DNA of 64,000 bases from Desulfopila aestuarii DSM 18488 (GCF_900143695.1 NZ_FRFE01000001.1:366917-430916), one strand, 5' to 3'; shown: positions 1 through 9,316, counted from the first letter of the stretch. Notes: generated from the sequence alone by a model not told the origin. Numbers and translations: made by a program.

Positions 1-1284
1 GGATACGGGAATAGGGGACGATTCCCTGGTGATATATTTTCCTTTTTGCGGATCGAAGTAGGAGAAGGCAAGCGCCGGGATCTCGGATACCGAACCGCTT
101 TTGGCAACAATCGCCTGTTCGAACACCTTGTTGCCGGTGTGATCACCGCCTGTTCCTTTTGTGAATGTAGCAGCCGGGGTATAGGTCTTCCACTGATCTG
201 ATTCAGGAAAAGCGGGAGCTTCAACCCGGTCAAAATTGCCAGTTCCGCTAACGGTCATGGTCAGGGTCAGCGGTTCGCCGGTTTCAGCCTGAATAGGCGT
301 TGCTGCGACCTGCAGGTTAAAATTACCGATTGCTCCGGTGAAGCCGGCTGGCCGGTTTTCGTCCGGCAGCGGCAGGATAGTAAACGTCATCTCCTCGCTC
401 ACAGGCTTGATCGGCTTTTCCTTATAGCCGCCAAAGACATTATCGAAAAAGTCATCGTCAAACGGTGACTGGCCGAAAATGGAGGTCGACATTCGTCTCT
501 CCGGGATCAGGAGGGTGGCATCCAACTCGAGGTGAACCGTATACTTCCCTTCCTTGATATTGGATATATCCGTCTGCCAGGTGAGGACCGAGTAACGTGA
601 GTTGCCAAATATTTCCTCGGTTTGCACTGGCTTCTCATTCAGCTGCGGCATCACCAGGCCGTCACCGACAAGAGTTGGCGCACTGTTGAGGCTGGCGCGC
701 AAGCCCTTTTTGAAATAGGCCTTTACCTCAACGGGAATAATCTCGCCAACATAACTGGATGTTTTGTCTATGTTGAGACGAAGAAAGGCGGCGTCGCCAC
801 CGGCTGATGCACCCGAGGCCGATGGTGAAGGCAGTACGGCAGTGCCGGAACCGCTCTGGCCCATCTGGCCGCTATCGGTGATTTCAAAGGGGATAGCCTC
901 GGTGGTGCGGCTGGTGCCGTCACTTTTTATGGTAATCGGCGGGATGGTATATTTACCCGACTTATATCCTCTGACGATACAGGTGAAAGTGATAGCTGAG
1001 GAGAAATTTCCGTTGATCATGTTGATCTGACTACTTCTACCGCGTTGGATGATCTCGAAGCTGCTGGTGTCTGTCTCGGGAATTTCCAGATCAGCTGAGC
1101 GAGTACCGTTGACGGTGATGCTCAATTGGGCGCCGTCGTCAACTGAGAAGGTGGTGGAACTGAGCGTGGCGTTAACGCTGAATTCGGCCCGGCTGGCTGC
1201 CGGCAGCGAGAACAGCGCGATAAGTGCCAGCACTGCAACCACCCCTGCGCCGAGAATGGTTATTTTTGGGTTGTGACGTTTCAT
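1..1284 (-). CDS. batD: BatD-like membrane/periplasmic protein (C-terminus outside window)
   Basis: Reading the minus strand from an ATG at 1284 gives 428 codons with no stop before the window edge. The N-terminus is a signal-type segment (MKRHNPK, then a hydrophobic stretch to about residue 30, ending LPAASRA). A BatD-style body follows: repeated beta-rich domains with phrases such as SVDDGAQLSITVNG and SSYVGEIIPVEVKAYFKKG, which alternate in the family with proline-rich strands. The start overlaps the stop of the BatB-BatC gene by one base (TAATG), so it is translationally coupled as the last visible gene of the operon. BatD proteins (oxygen-tolerance family) are membrane-anchored and accompany the VWA proteins BatA and BatB; their biochemical role is not settled. 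The C-terminal membrane anchor cannot be seen. Confidence 0.85.
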   Translation of the reverse strand, partial: MKRHNPKITILGAGVVAVLALIALFSLPAASRAEFSVNATLSSTTFSVDDGAQLSITVNGTRSADLEIPETDTSSFEIIQRGRSSQINMINGNFSSAITFTCIVRGYKSGKYTIPPITIKSDGTSRTTEAIPFEITDSGQMGQSGSGTAVLPSPSASGASAGGDAAFLRLNIDKTSSYVGEIIPVEVKAYFKKGLRASLNSAPTLVGDGLVMPQLNEKPVQTEEIFGNSRYSVLTWQTDISNIKEGKYTVHLELDATLLIPERRMSTSIFGQSPFDDDFFDNVFGGYKEKPIKPVSEEMTFTILPLPDENRPAGFTGAIGNFNLQVAATPIQAETGEPLTLTMTVSGTGNFDRVEAPAFPESDQWKTYTPAATFTKGTGGDHTGNKVFEQAIVAKSGSVSEIPALAFSYFDPQKGKYITRESSPIPVS

Positions 1285-3215
1285 TACCAGTCCCTCTCTA
1301 CAGATCGTTCGCCCCTGGGTACGAAATTCAGTTCACCCTCCTCATTTTTCAGGGCATTCAACAGATTTTCCGCCTCTTCTCTGGTCATCTGGCCAAGTTC
1401 TCGCCGCTTGTTGTCGCGGTTCTGCTCTGCGTCCTGATCGGCAGCGGTTGCATCCTGCTCTTTATCCTGGCTTGTTGCTGGCTGAGGCTGTTCTTTATCT
1501 TTGTCGCCGCCACTCTCCTGGTCGGCTTGCTGATCCTTTGGCTGGGCATTATCTTTTTGCTCTTGCTGCTGTTGATCATCAGATGATTGTTGCTGCTTTT
1601 GCTGCTGGTCATCGGACGGTTTGTTGTCCTGACCGTTGTCATCCTCATTTTGCTTTTGCTGCTGATCCTGCTTTTCGTTGTTCTGTTGCTGGTTTTGTTG
1701 CATTTGCTTATCAAGTTCTTCCAGTTTCTTGGCGACATAGGCCCGGTTTTCCCGAGCGAGAGCGTCTTCGGGATCAAGATGCAAAGCTCCATCGAAGGAG
1801 TCGAGTGCCTCCTGCCACTTTTCCTTGGTAAGCTGCGGGTTACCCTGCTGGCTTTCAGCCCCTTTCTGGAACAGGGCGTTACCTCGGTTGTAATAGGCCT
1901 TCTCCTGCAGTGAGAGGTCGTCGCTTTTCAACGCCTCGTTAAAGGCGGCGATGGCTTCGTCGTGGAGATTGTTCTTGTAGGCCGTGGTCCCGAGATTATA
2001 GTGAAGCTGCGGGTCATCAGGATGCTCTTTTAATGCCCTATTGTAGAGCTCTGCAGCCTTGAGGTAATCGCCACTGTTGTAGGCATCTTCGGCGGCTGAG
2101 GCTAGGGCACGCTGTGGTGTGGAACCAAGAGCCAGGGCCAGAAAAACCATCGGCACCAGTTTTTTTATTCTGCGCCCGGCGGAAGCGATTCCGGAAAGTG
2201 AGAGCTTAAGGCCGGATTTCCTTTCAGGTAACAGGTATTCGAGGAAGAGCAGGAAAATGGCTGCGGCCAGCGGCCAGCTGAACCGCTCGATCGGCACCTT
2301 CTGCCGCCGCTCCATAAGCTCTTCTTTAGGAATGAGCTGCAGTTTCTGCTGGTAGATTGTTTGAAGTCCCTCGCCACTGTTGCCAAGTGGAGCGTAGATG
2401 CCGCCGGTGACCTCTGCGATTTCGGTGAGACTCTTTTCATCGAGTTTGGAGGTGACATATTTGCCGGTCTCATCCTTGACAAAACCGGCCTTGCCTGTTC
2501 CTGGAAGAGGAATCAATTCGCCGCTGGCAGTGCCGACCCCCACCGTGTAGATGGTCATTCCCTTCTCTTTGGCTGCTTTAGCCGTCTGGATGGCATCGCC
2601 TTCAAGGTTCTCACCATCGGTGAGGAGGATGAGAACCTTATGGTTGGCGTCGTTTTTCAGCACTGATTCTGCTTCTTCGATCACCTTGGAGATATTGGTG
2701 CCGCCAAGCGGAATGATGTCGGTGGTGATGGTGCCAAGGGAGTTGTTGAAAGCGTCATAGTCGAGGGTGAGTGGGCACATCAGATAACCGGTGCCGGCAA
2801 AAGGCATGAGCCCTATCCGATCGCCCTCGAGTTTTGCGACAAAATCCATGATGCCGAGCCGTGCCCGTTGCAGCCGGTTGGGCTTGGTGTCCTCGGCTAG
2901 CATGCTGTTGGAGGTGTCGAGAGCAAAGAGGATGTCTATGCCCTTACGCTTTACCTCGATCCAGGTCGAGCCGTATTGTGGCCTGGCCAGCGCCGCAAAG
3001 AGCAGGAAGATGCCTAAAATGAGCAGGATATTTTTCAGGCGGCGGCGGGTGGTAGAGACATGCCGGGTCAGCCGTCCAAGGAGCTGGGCCCCGGCAAATT
3101 TTTCAAGCGTGGCCTGCCGCTTTTGCTGCAGCATGTGCAGAAGCAGAAGGGTGGCACCTGAAAGAATAAGGCCGGCAAGAAGCCAGTATGGTTGGGCAAA
3201 CTGCAGAAGGTCCAT
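1284..3215 (-). CDS. BatB-BatC fusion: membrane VWA domain plus TPR and Gln-rich tail
   Basis: 643 residues. Two membrane segments (about 9-29 and 62-78) precede a von Willebrand A domain with an intact MIDAS start, D100-T-S102-N-S104, and a later LLTDGENLEGD. A third membrane segment lies near 318-334. A hydrophobic stretch (LVPMVFLALALG) then leads into TPR units from about 375 to 500 (for example LHYNLGTTAYKNNLHDEA). The tail is a very Gln/Asp/Lys-rich linker (about 510-610), ending in a conserved-looking LNFVPRGERS segment. In many genomes BatB (VWA) and BatC (TPR) are separate; here they are one chain. It lies 12 bases after BatA and overlaps BatD by one base. Likely an inner-membrane scaffold with the TPR part in the periplasm; that topology is inference. 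Confidence 0.9.
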   Translation of the reverse strand: MDLLQFAQPYWLLAGLILSGATLLLLHMLQQKRQATLEKFAGAQLLGRLTRHVSTTRRRLKNILLILGIFLLFAALARPQYGSTWIEVKRKGIDILFALDTSNSMLAEDTKPNRLQRARLGIMDFVAKLEGDRIGLMPFAGTGYLMCPLTLDYDAFNNSLGTITTDIIPLGGTNISKVIEEAESVLKNDANHKVLILLTDGENLEGDAIQTAKAAKEKGMTIYTVGVGTASGELIPLPGTGKAGFVKDETGKYVTSKLDEKSLTEIAEVTGGIYAPLGNSGEGLQTIYQQKLQLIPKEELMERRQKVPIERFSWPLAAAIFLLFLEYLLPERKSGLKLSLSGIASAGRRIKKLVPMVFLALALGSTPQRALASAAEDAYNSGDYLKAAELYNRALKEHPDDPQLHYNLGTTAYKNNLHDEAIAAFNEALKSDDLSLQEKAYYNRGNALFQKGAESQQGNPQLTKEKWQEALDSFDGALHLDPEDALARENRAYVAKKLEELDKQMQQNQQQNNEKQDQQQKQNEDDNGQDNKPSDDQQQKQQQSSDDQQQQEQKDNAQPKDQQADQESGGDKDKEQPQPATSQDKEQDATAADQDAEQNRDNKRRELGQMTREEAENLLNALKNEEGELNFVPRGERSVERDW

Positions 3216-3227
3216 GTCGTTCGTTCT

Positions 3228-4214
3228 CTACGGCAACTGTCGGCGCCGGCCACCGATCTCAAGCGCCAGCAACCCAAGGGCTGCCAGCACCAGATAGGGG
3301 AACAGCTCCCGGTAATTTTCAAATTTCTTGATGGTCCGGGTAGTGGTTTCCATCCGGTTGATTTCGTCGTAAATCCGGGTGAGCGATTTGGTGTCGGTGG
3401 CGCGGAAATACTGGGCGCCGGTCTTTTCAGCTACCGCTGTAAGGGTCTTTTCGTCGATATCGACCCGGGCCATGCGAATTTGCTTACGGCCAAAAGGATC
3501 GGTAACCGGCATCGGCGCTTCGCCCCGGGTACCTGCACCGATAGTGTAGACCTTGATATTGAGTGTCTCGGCCGCTTCAGCTGCGACCAGCGGCGGGATG
3601 CGGCCGGAATTGTTCATACCGTCGGTGAGCAGAATCAAAATGCGCGATTTTGAATCCTGGTCACGCAATCGGTTGGTGCCGCTGCCGATGGCGGAACCGA
3701 TAGCCGTGCCGTCTTCTACCATGCCGATGGAGAGCGATTCCAGTCGCTTACGCAACCAATCGTGATCAAGGGTGAGCGGGCAGACCAGATAGGGCCGGCC
3801 ACCAAAGGCCACCAGGCCGATACGGTCGTTGGGCCGTTCGCTGATAAATTCATCGACCACCTTTTTCACCACCTCAAGTCGGTTCACTGGCTGATTGTTG
3901 AGGGTAAAGTCCATGGCTTCCATGGAGCCGGAGACATCCACTGCCAGCAAGATATCGATGCCGCTGGCCTGCACCTCGGTGGTGGTATTGCCCTGCTGCG
4001 GGCGTGCAGCGGCGAGAATAATGAGGGCGAGCACAAGAAGCCGCATTCCCGACAGCAGGGCAGCCGGCCTGGTTTTCTTCCCCCTGGCAAGGGACGAGAC
4101 CAGGCTGGTGGAGGAGAAGAGGAGCGCCGGTGCCGCGCCCATCCTGCCGCGCAGTACGGCAAGTAATGGCAGCAGCATGAGCAGCCAGAGGAGGTGAGGG
4201 TAGAGAAAACGCAT
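3228..4214 (-). CDS. batA: BatA-type membrane VWA protein
   Basis: 328 residues. Membrane segments lie at about 5-22 and 55-72, followed by RPQQG and a VWA domain with MIDAS residues D93-V-S95-G-S97 and LILLTDGMNNSG further on. The C-terminal membrane helix (LFPYLVLAALGLLALEIGG) ends in a basic tail. This is the standard BatA arrangement: short N-terminal anchor, periplasm- or cytoplasm-facing VWA, C-terminal anchor. The start ATG overlaps the stop of the upstream gene (TAATG), and BatB-BatC follows after 12 bases. In characterised Bat loci these proteins form complexes linked to aerotolerance and stress survival; a metal-dependent adhesion or scaffold role is inferred from the MIDAS motif. 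Confidence 0.92.
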   Translation of the reverse strand: MRFLYPHLLWLLMLLPLLAVLRGRMGAAPALLFSSTSLVSSLARGKKTRPAALLSGMRLLVLALIILAAARPQQGNTTTEVQASGIDILLAVDVSGSMEAMDFTLNNQPVNRLEVVKKVVDEFISERPNDRIGLVAFGGRPYLVCPLTLDHDWLRKRLESLSIGMVEDGTAIGSAIGSGTNRLRDQDSKSRILILLTDGMNNSGRIPPLVAAEAAETLNIKVYTIGAGTRGEAPMPVTDPFGRKQIRMARVDIDEKTLTAVAEKTGAQYFRATDTKSLTRIYDEINRMETTTRTIKKFENYRELFPYLVLAALGLLALEIGGRRRQLP

Positions 4215-4891
4215 TACCTGGTGCCTCCTGAACTGTTTTCAGTTGCAGGTTGCTCGGTCTGGTTGACGAAGTTGAGCACGCTGTTTTCCATATCCTGCAG
4301 ATAACTGATACTGGCGGGCTGATGGGCGAATTTCGCCATGTCGCACTGCTCAAGGCATATTTTCAGTTCGCCGCTGAACGCCGCAAGCGTTGTCGCTTTT
4401 GGGGTGGTTCCAGCGATATCCTGGAAGAATTCGCGGGTGGTCTGTCGGGTGGTGGGGAGACCAAAGCGTGCTTCCAGATAGCGTCTCAGAATCCCCGAAA
4501 CACGCTCCATATAGCCAAGGGCTTGTTCAGGGTTCATCATTTCCCTGGCCCGCATCAGTTCGTCGCGGGCCGCAACACCGGGGGGAATGGGTGGCGGGTC
4601 TGGCTTTTTGCGGCGGAAAAACCACCAGTAGAGCACAAAAAGCAGAACCAGTGTGGCCAGCCCGATAAGGCTGTAAAGGAGGTATGGCACCGGCTCGGGC
4701 AAGTTGATCGGCCCGTGAATATCGTGCAGGTCGGTGGGGACAACATTTTGCGGTCCTTTCTGACCGGGGGCTTGCTGCTGGAGCAGCTGGAGAGAGGAGG
4801 GCTGCTTGTCGTCAGCAGCAGCAATACCCGGCAGAAAGGAGAAGATCATCATTTGGCACAATACGGCAAGCGATACCCAAAAAACTTTCAT
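4214..4891 (-). CDS. Bat-operon membrane protein (DUF4381-like)
   Basis: 225 residues. A signal peptide (hydrophobic to about residue 26, ending GIAAADD) precedes a proline-rich segment, one strong membrane helix (YLLYSLIGLATLVLLFVLYW, about 69-90) and an RRKK stop-transfer signal. The cytoplasmic part contains RRYLEARFGLPTTRQTTREF and an LEQCDMAKFA element. These match my memory of the small DUF4381-type protein that sits between the DUF58 and VWA genes in Bat operons. The start is well supported by GGAGGGCGGGACG before ATG. It overlaps the DUF58 gene by four bases (ATGA) and the BatA start by one. Function unknown beyond association with the VWA/MoxR module. Confidence 0.8.
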   Translation of the reverse strand: MKVFWVSLAVLCQMMIFSFLPGIAAADDKQPSSLQLLQQQAPGQKGPQNVVPTDLHDIHGPINLPEPVPYLLYSLIGLATLVLLFVLYWWFFRRKKPDPPPIPPGVAARDELMRAREMMNPEQALGYMERVSGILRRYLEARFGLPTTRQTTREFFQDIAGTTPKATTLAAFSGELKICLEQCDMAKFAHQPASISYLQDMENSVLNFVNQTEQPATENSSGGTR

Positions 4892-5802
4892 CGTCCCGCC
4901 CTCCGCATGCGTGATTGAAAAAAACCGAGAAGTGGCGGGATATAGGAGGTGTCTGTGCTCAATTCCAACAAATCTACCCCGGAGGAGCGGATCGCCCGAT
5001 TGAGCTGACTGCGCCGCTGGCGGGCAAGTTCGGCATAGTTGTGGCGGATCGCCGGATCGGAGGTATTGAGATCCACCTGCTCACCGCTTTCAGCATCTTC
5101 CAGGGTGATCCAGCCCACGTCCGGCAACTCAGCTTCGCGGGGGTCGGAGACGATCAGCGAGATAAGATCGTGCCGGCGGTTACTGACCCGCACCTTTGGC
5201 AGCAAGGTTTGTAGCGAATCGATGAAATTACCGGGCAGGCAGAAGTCGGAGATGAGAAAGGCCACACAGCGTCGTTTGGCAACCTTATTGATGAAATCAA
5301 GGGGTACCTTCAGCTCGGTTCGACTGCCCTGCGGCTGGAAGTAGAGAATTTCGCGGATAACCCGCAGAATGTGCGAGCGGCCCTTCTTGGGTGGGATATA
5401 GAGTTCGACAAAATCAGTAAAGAGGATCAGTCCTACCTTGTCGTTGTTGCGTACCGCGGAAAAGGCCAGCACCGAACCGATCTCCGCCATGATCTCCCGC
5501 TTTGAGGAACTGCTTGAGCCAAAATCGCCGGAACTGCTGATATCGATCATCAGCATGATGGTCAGTTCCCGCTCCTCTGTGAACTTCTTGATGTGGGGGA
5601 TGCCGGTGCGGGCCGTGACATTCCAATCGATGGTGCGGATATCGTCGCCAGGAACGTATTCGCGCACCTCGTCAAAGTTCATGCCTCGTCCCTTGAAGAC
5701 GGACTGGTAGCTGCCGGCCAGGCTGTCATTGACCAGCCGGTTGGTGCGAACCTCAACCTGCCTGACCTTTTTTAGAATCTCTTTGGTGAGTTGTGCTTCC
5801 AT
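4888..5802 (-). CDS. DUF58 domain protein of the Bat/MoxR operon
   Basis: 304 residues, soluble, without membrane segments. It carries the DUF58 hallmark, GDDIRTIDWNVTARTG, at about 52-67, followed by a VWA-like fold start (MLMIDISSSGDFG) and a C-terminal region ending in SFIPPLLGFF-type sequence (here SYIPPLLGFFQSRMRR). DUF58 proteins nearly always lie directly after a MoxR ATPase. They are thought to link the chaperone-like ATPase to the VWA proteins. Here MoxR is 33 bases upstream and the next gene overlaps by four bases. No strong ribosome site is visible before the ATG, suggesting read-through translation from the MoxR message. Confidence 0.92.
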   Translation of the reverse strand: MEAQLTKEILKKVRQVEVRTNRLVNDSLAGSYQSVFKGRGMNFDEVREYVPGDDIRTIDWNVTARTGIPHIKKFTEERELTIMLMIDISSSGDFGSSSSSKREIMAEIGSVLAFSAVRNNDKVGLILFTDFVELYIPPKKGRSHILRVIREILYFQPQGSRTELKVPLDFINKVAKRRCVAFLISDFCLPGNFIDSLQTLLPKVRVSNRRHDLISLIVSDPREAELPDVGWITLEDAESGEQVDLNTSDPAIRHNYAELARQRRSQLNRAIRSSGVDLLELSTDTSYIPPLLGFFQSRMRRAGR

Positions 5803-5835
5803 GCCGTGTTGTCGATGAGAGTCGCTGAAGAGGTT

Positions 5836-6909
5836 TTACGGTACCGGCACGGTATCGAGAATTTTTCGGATGATATCCTCGCTGGTCACTCCTTCGGCCT
5901 CGGCTTCGTAACTGATCCGTAACCGGTGGCGCATCACATCCATGGCCGCGTCCTTGACATCGTCCGGGGTGACGTAGCCGCGTCCGGCAAGAAAGGCGAG
6001 ACTTTTCGCCACCAGCTTGAGGTTGATTGTCGCACGCGGTGAGGCGCCCGTCTCGATATAGCCCTGAAGATCGAGCTGGAATTTTTTCGGCTCCCGGGTG
6101 GCATAGACCAGCGACACGATATAGTCGCGGATTTTTTCATCCATGTAGATACTGTTCATGACCTTGCGCGCCGCCAGGATGTCTTCGGGCTTGGCTACCG
6201 GAATGACGTTGATCTCCGCTTCGGTACTATCCATGGCGTCAAGTATTTTCCGCTCTTCCGCCATGGAGGGGTAGTTGACCACCACCTTCAGCATGAACCT
6301 GTCGACCTGGGCCTCGGGCAGGGGATAGGTGCCCTCCTGCTCGATGGGGTTCTGGGTGGCCAGCACCAGAAACAGTTCTGGTAGCCGGAAGGTCTCTTCG
6401 CCGATGGTCACCTGCTTTTCCTGCATAGCTTCCAAAAGGGCGGACTGTACCTTGGCCGGGGCCCGGTTGATCTCGTCGGCCAGGATCAGTGACGAGAAGA
6501 TCGGCCCTTGCTTGACCACAAAGCTTGTCTGTTGCGGGTTGTAGATCTCGGTGCCGATGATATCGGCCGGCAGCATGTCAGGGGTAAACTGGATGCGGCG
6601 AAACTCAGTCTGCACCGCTTTCGCCAGGGTTTTGACAGCAAGAGTCTTGGCCAGACCCGGCAGACCTTCCAACAGGATATGACCTCCGGTCAGCATCCCC
6701 ACCAATAACCGCTCCACCAGGTGTTCCTGACCAATGATCATTTTGCCAATTTCGCGGCGCAGGGGAGGGAGCCACGCGGAGCTACGCTGGACCGATTCAT
6801 TGATCTCCTGGATGGAGCGGTATATGGCGTCACCCGGAGGGGGGGCCGGGTTCGGAGAGGCAGGAGGAGCTGCCGGAGGGAGTGTCGTCTGCTGATTCTG
6901 TCTGAACAT
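5836..6909 (-). CDS. MoxR-family AAA+ ATPase
   Basis: 357 residues. A Pro-rich N-terminus (about 10-27) precedes the AAA+ core: Walker A GLPGLAKT at 82-89, Walker B LILADEINRA at about 141-150, and sensor-type ATQNPIEQEGTYPLPEAQ. The ending SYEAEAEGVTSEDIIRKIL is typical of the MoxR lid domain. The start has a GAGGATCGCG ribosome site directly upstream. It is the first gene of the minus-strand Bat operon, so the promoter should lie between 6910 and 7351, in the divergent spacer shared with the plus-strand repeat-protein gene. MoxR proteins act as chaperone-like ATPases for VWA partners, here BatA and the BatB-BatC fusion. Confidence 0.95.
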   Translation of the reverse strand: MFRQNQQTTLPPAAPPASPNPAPPPGDAIYRSIQEINESVQRSSAWLPPLRREIGKMIIGQEHLVERLLVGMLTGGHILLEGLPGLAKTLAVKTLAKAVQTEFRRIQFTPDMLPADIIGTEIYNPQQTSFVVKQGPIFSSLILADEINRAPAKVQSALLEAMQEKQVTIGEETFRLPELFLVLATQNPIEQEGTYPLPEAQVDRFMLKVVVNYPSMAEERKILDAMDSTEAEINVIPVAKPEDILAARKVMNSIYMDEKIRDYIVSLVYATREPKKFQLDLQGYIETGASPRATINLKLVAKSLAFLAGRGYVTPDDVKDAAMDVMRHRLRISYEAEAEGVTSEDIIRKILDTVPVP

Positions 6910-7351
6910 CGCGATCCTCGATATGTATTCATCTCAATAGGAAACGTTTTTTTCTCTGACGACTGCACTATAACAACTTTACATTACCACGCTCTTTCCA
7001 GAGCATTACAATGCTGTAATGTTGGGAGGGCTCGCGATGATTTCGGGAGCTAGTAAATTGATTTTGTAATGATAAGTTGCTGGAGTTGTCAAATATACTG
7101 ATGGTGATAATGGGCAAAATAGTAATTACAGAAGAGGCCATATTGTGGTTGTTTTTCTGATCAGCTACCCAATATCGCGCAAGGTGCCATATTACAGTAG
7201 TATTTTATCTGCAACATGCGAATATTTTTGGAAAAAAATTTTCATTTCGGTGAGACATTGGGTATGCTGGATGTGGACAGGGACAGGGGGGCTTGTCTGG
7301 TGTGTTTTGGATGTACACAGTTCCTTACTAGGGACTCAACCAAAATCTGCT
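6910..7351. other. Divergent intergenic region with a perfect inverted repeat
   Basis: About 440 bases separate the MoxR start from the likely start of the plus-strand repeat protein. The stretch is AT-richer than the flanks. It contains one clean dyad, CATTACA-atgc-TGTAATG (7004-7021), about 95 bases upstream of the MoxR start. This is a plausible operator for either operon. An open frame beginning at a GTG at 7145 runs into the downstream gene, but its first 69 residues are rich in aromatic residues, so I treat it as untranslated. No RNA gene is recognised. Confidence 0.5.
7004..7021. promoter_or_regulatory. Candidate operator, 7-bp inverted repeat with 4-base spacer
   Basis: CATTACA and TGTAATG flank ATGC, giving a perfect dyad in the divergent spacer between the Bat operon and the HD-GYP operon. 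Its size and position suit a dimeric helix-turn-helix regulator. No cognate regulator gene is adjacent, so the role is inferred from symmetry alone. Confidence 0.35.
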
Positions 7352-9316
7352 ATGTCCAGTGTTGTGTCGAAGGCGATGACAGCAATTGATCAACGACAAC
7401 CTTTTTCCAGCCTATCTGATGTCCAGAGCCTGATGCATTCGCTGCAACGGCTCATGAAGATTGGGTTGTATTATCCTGATGGCCATTCTGTCCTAACGAA
7501 AGCTACGGGCAATTTCCAACGCGATCTTGCCAGGGTGGCGAGGGACAACTCATCGGTTCACCTTTCTCTTCGGAACGATCAATTATTTCTGGAAAATATC
7601 GAAATTCCCAGGACCAGTGCCTTTACCAACGAACTGGTCTCAATTTTGTCAACTCTTGGAATTGACGAGCTGGAAATTGATCGCGAGATCGAGGCGAGTG
7701 AGATCACTTCCTTTCTCCAGAAAATGCTGCAGTATCAAGCCCAAGTCCAGTCGTCCCGTTTTTTTCAGCAGATAGATTTTCATGATCTGCCCTATTCTAT
7801 TCGGATTACCCAGAAAGAATTTCTCACCACACAGGCTGCAACTGTGTCCGGTAAATCTTCGTCTGATGAAAGAGCACAGCCGTCTCTTGAGCAGTTTATG
7901 GAGCGACTGCAGAAGAAAGGCGTTGCCGGGCAACAGTTGGCGCGCTGCCGGGCGGTGATGGAGTCATTGGCGGCCAAGGATGTAGCGGATATCGCCCCGC
8001 AAGCCGATATACCCCATGTTGACTGGCAGGATATTGAAATGATGTTGATCCGGATAACCGGGGAGGAGCAAGTTGGTCCCGGTACGGGCAGCACCTCATC
8101 TGCTGACAGTCTGAATTCCCTGGCATCGATTCTTCAGGCCCTTGAACAGCATACCTCGGTGAAGCGTTCAAAGGAGGCTATAAATCTGCTTGTTTCAATG
8201 GTAAAAAATCAGCCGGCAGGCCAAGAAGAGGGGTTGAAGAAAATCTCGCCTGACAGGAAGGCCGGGGAAAAAGCATTTCCCGTGGTGCCATTGGTGAAGC
8301 TGGATGAGTTCGTTCGTTTGAACCACCCGGGGAAAATACAGCTCAGCAAACTCTTTGCACCTGATCGAAGAGAAGAGCTAGGGATACTGCTTCTTCAGCT
8401 GGAGCGAGGACTACCGCTGGACATTGAAGCACGTATATTTCAATCAATGCGGAATATCCTCACCAGCAAGCTGGATCAATCGGAATGGGAAGTTCTGGTG
8501 CAGGGAATGAAGTGCATTTTGCGTAGGGTTGAGCAGACCAGATTTGCCAGCATCTTGAAGATAGTTTTGCCGCCCCTACGACGTTCTCAACCGGCTTCTT
8601 CCATCGTGTTGCTGAATCAGATAATTGATGACTGCAGTCCCCAGGATTTGCGGAAAGTCTGGCCTCATGCGGTGAATGAGCTTATCCGTCTTGGCAGCAG
8701 GAGGGCTCCTGCTGACTTTCACTATCTCTGTTACAGGGTCAGCAGTCTGCCGATGGAGGCTCAAAAAAGTAGTCTTCCTCTTTTGCAGGAGCTTGATAGT
8801 TTTCAAGAGAATACCGTGGCCCCCGATGTGTGTTCGAACCTCCAGCCAGATAGTTATCAGCTGTTTAGCCTGTTGTTAAACACCTCGCTGCAGTCGCAAC
8901 TGGTATCGAGAATCATTCAGGATTTCACCTTGCATCCTCCTGGCGAAACCATCGAAACGGTGGTCCCATTTTTTGACAAAAAAAATCCGTTGCATGTGCA
9001 ATTTCTTCGAACCTATCTGCAACAATCGAAGCCCCATGCACCGGTATCAGTAGACGCCGCGCGGCTTGCCGGTGAGATAATTGCAGAATCTCTCTTGGCC
9101 TTGCCTCGGGAAAATCGGTCTGAATCATTCGTGTTGAAGGCTATCTCAATTATCGGTGAACTGCATGCGGAAGCAGGAAAACCGACCCTGGAAACGATTA
9201 TCGAGTCCAAGCGATGGCTGTTGATTCCGGAATGGCCGGTGATGTGCCGAAAGAAGGCTGCCGATTCCCTCAGGGCGTTGCGGCGCTCGAAGACAATAAG
9301 AAAGAGTGTGTCATGA
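7352..9316 (+). CDS. Large repeat-type protein coupled to an HD-GYP gene, function unknown
   Basis: About 654 residues from the ATG at 7352; alternatives are GTG 7145 and ATG 7376, and no ribosome site is decisive. No signal peptide is seen from this start. The N-terminal ~130 residues (LMHSLQRLMKIGLYYPDGHS, then LSLRNDQLFLENIEI and an ELEIDREIEASEITSFLQ) match in plan the N-terminus of the HD-GYP protein encoded just downstream: a leucine-rich helix, a short 'own name' beta hairpin and a selector helix. The rest is helical and Leu-rich, resembling HEAT/ARM repeats (for example FASILKIVLPPLRRS). It ends inside an ATGA overlap with the HD-GYP gene. A partner or adaptor for c-di-GMP turnover is an inference from coupling; I do not recognise a named family. 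Confidence 0.7.
   Translation: MSSVVSKAMTAIDQRQPFSSLSDVQSLMHSLQRLMKIGLYYPDGHSVLTKATGNFQRDLARVARDNSSVHLSLRNDQLFLENIEIPRTSAFTNELVSILSTLGIDELEIDREIEASEITSFLQKMLQYQAQVQSSRFFQQIDFHDLPYSIRITQKEFLTTQAATVSGKSSSDERAQPSLEQFMERLQKKGVAGQQLARCRAVMESLAAKDVADIAPQADIPHVDWQDIEMMLIRITGEEQVGPGTGSTSSADSLNSLASILQALEQHTSVKRSKEAINLLVSMVKNQPAGQEEGLKKISPDRKAGEKAFPVVPLVKLDEFVRLNHPGKIQLSKLFAPDRREELGILLLQLERGLPLDIEARIFQSMRNILTSKLDQSEWEVLVQGMKCILRRVEQTRFASILKIVLPPLRRSQPASSIVLLNQIIDDCSPQDLRKVWPHAVNELIRLGSRRAPADFHYLCYRVSSLPMEAQKSSLPLLQELDSFQENTVAPDVCSNLQPDSYQLFSLLLNTSLQSQLVSRIIQDFTLHPPGETIETVVPFFDKKNPLHVQFLRTYLQQSKPHAPVSVDAARLAGEIIAESLLALPRENRSESFVLKAISIIGELHAEAGKPTLETIIESKRWLLIPEWPVMCRKKAADSLRALRRSKTIRKSVS

Noticed and set aside
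1448..1831. Long plus-strand frames opposite the Gln-rich BatB-BatC tail
   Set aside because: They are a product of the repetitive codon use on the other strand; the hydrophobic runs are complements of Gln/Asp codons.
7145..7351. Extended N-terminus of the repeat protein from GTG 7145
   Set aside because: The added residues are aromatic-rich and unlike a secreted or cytoplasmic domain, and the region looks intergenic by composition.
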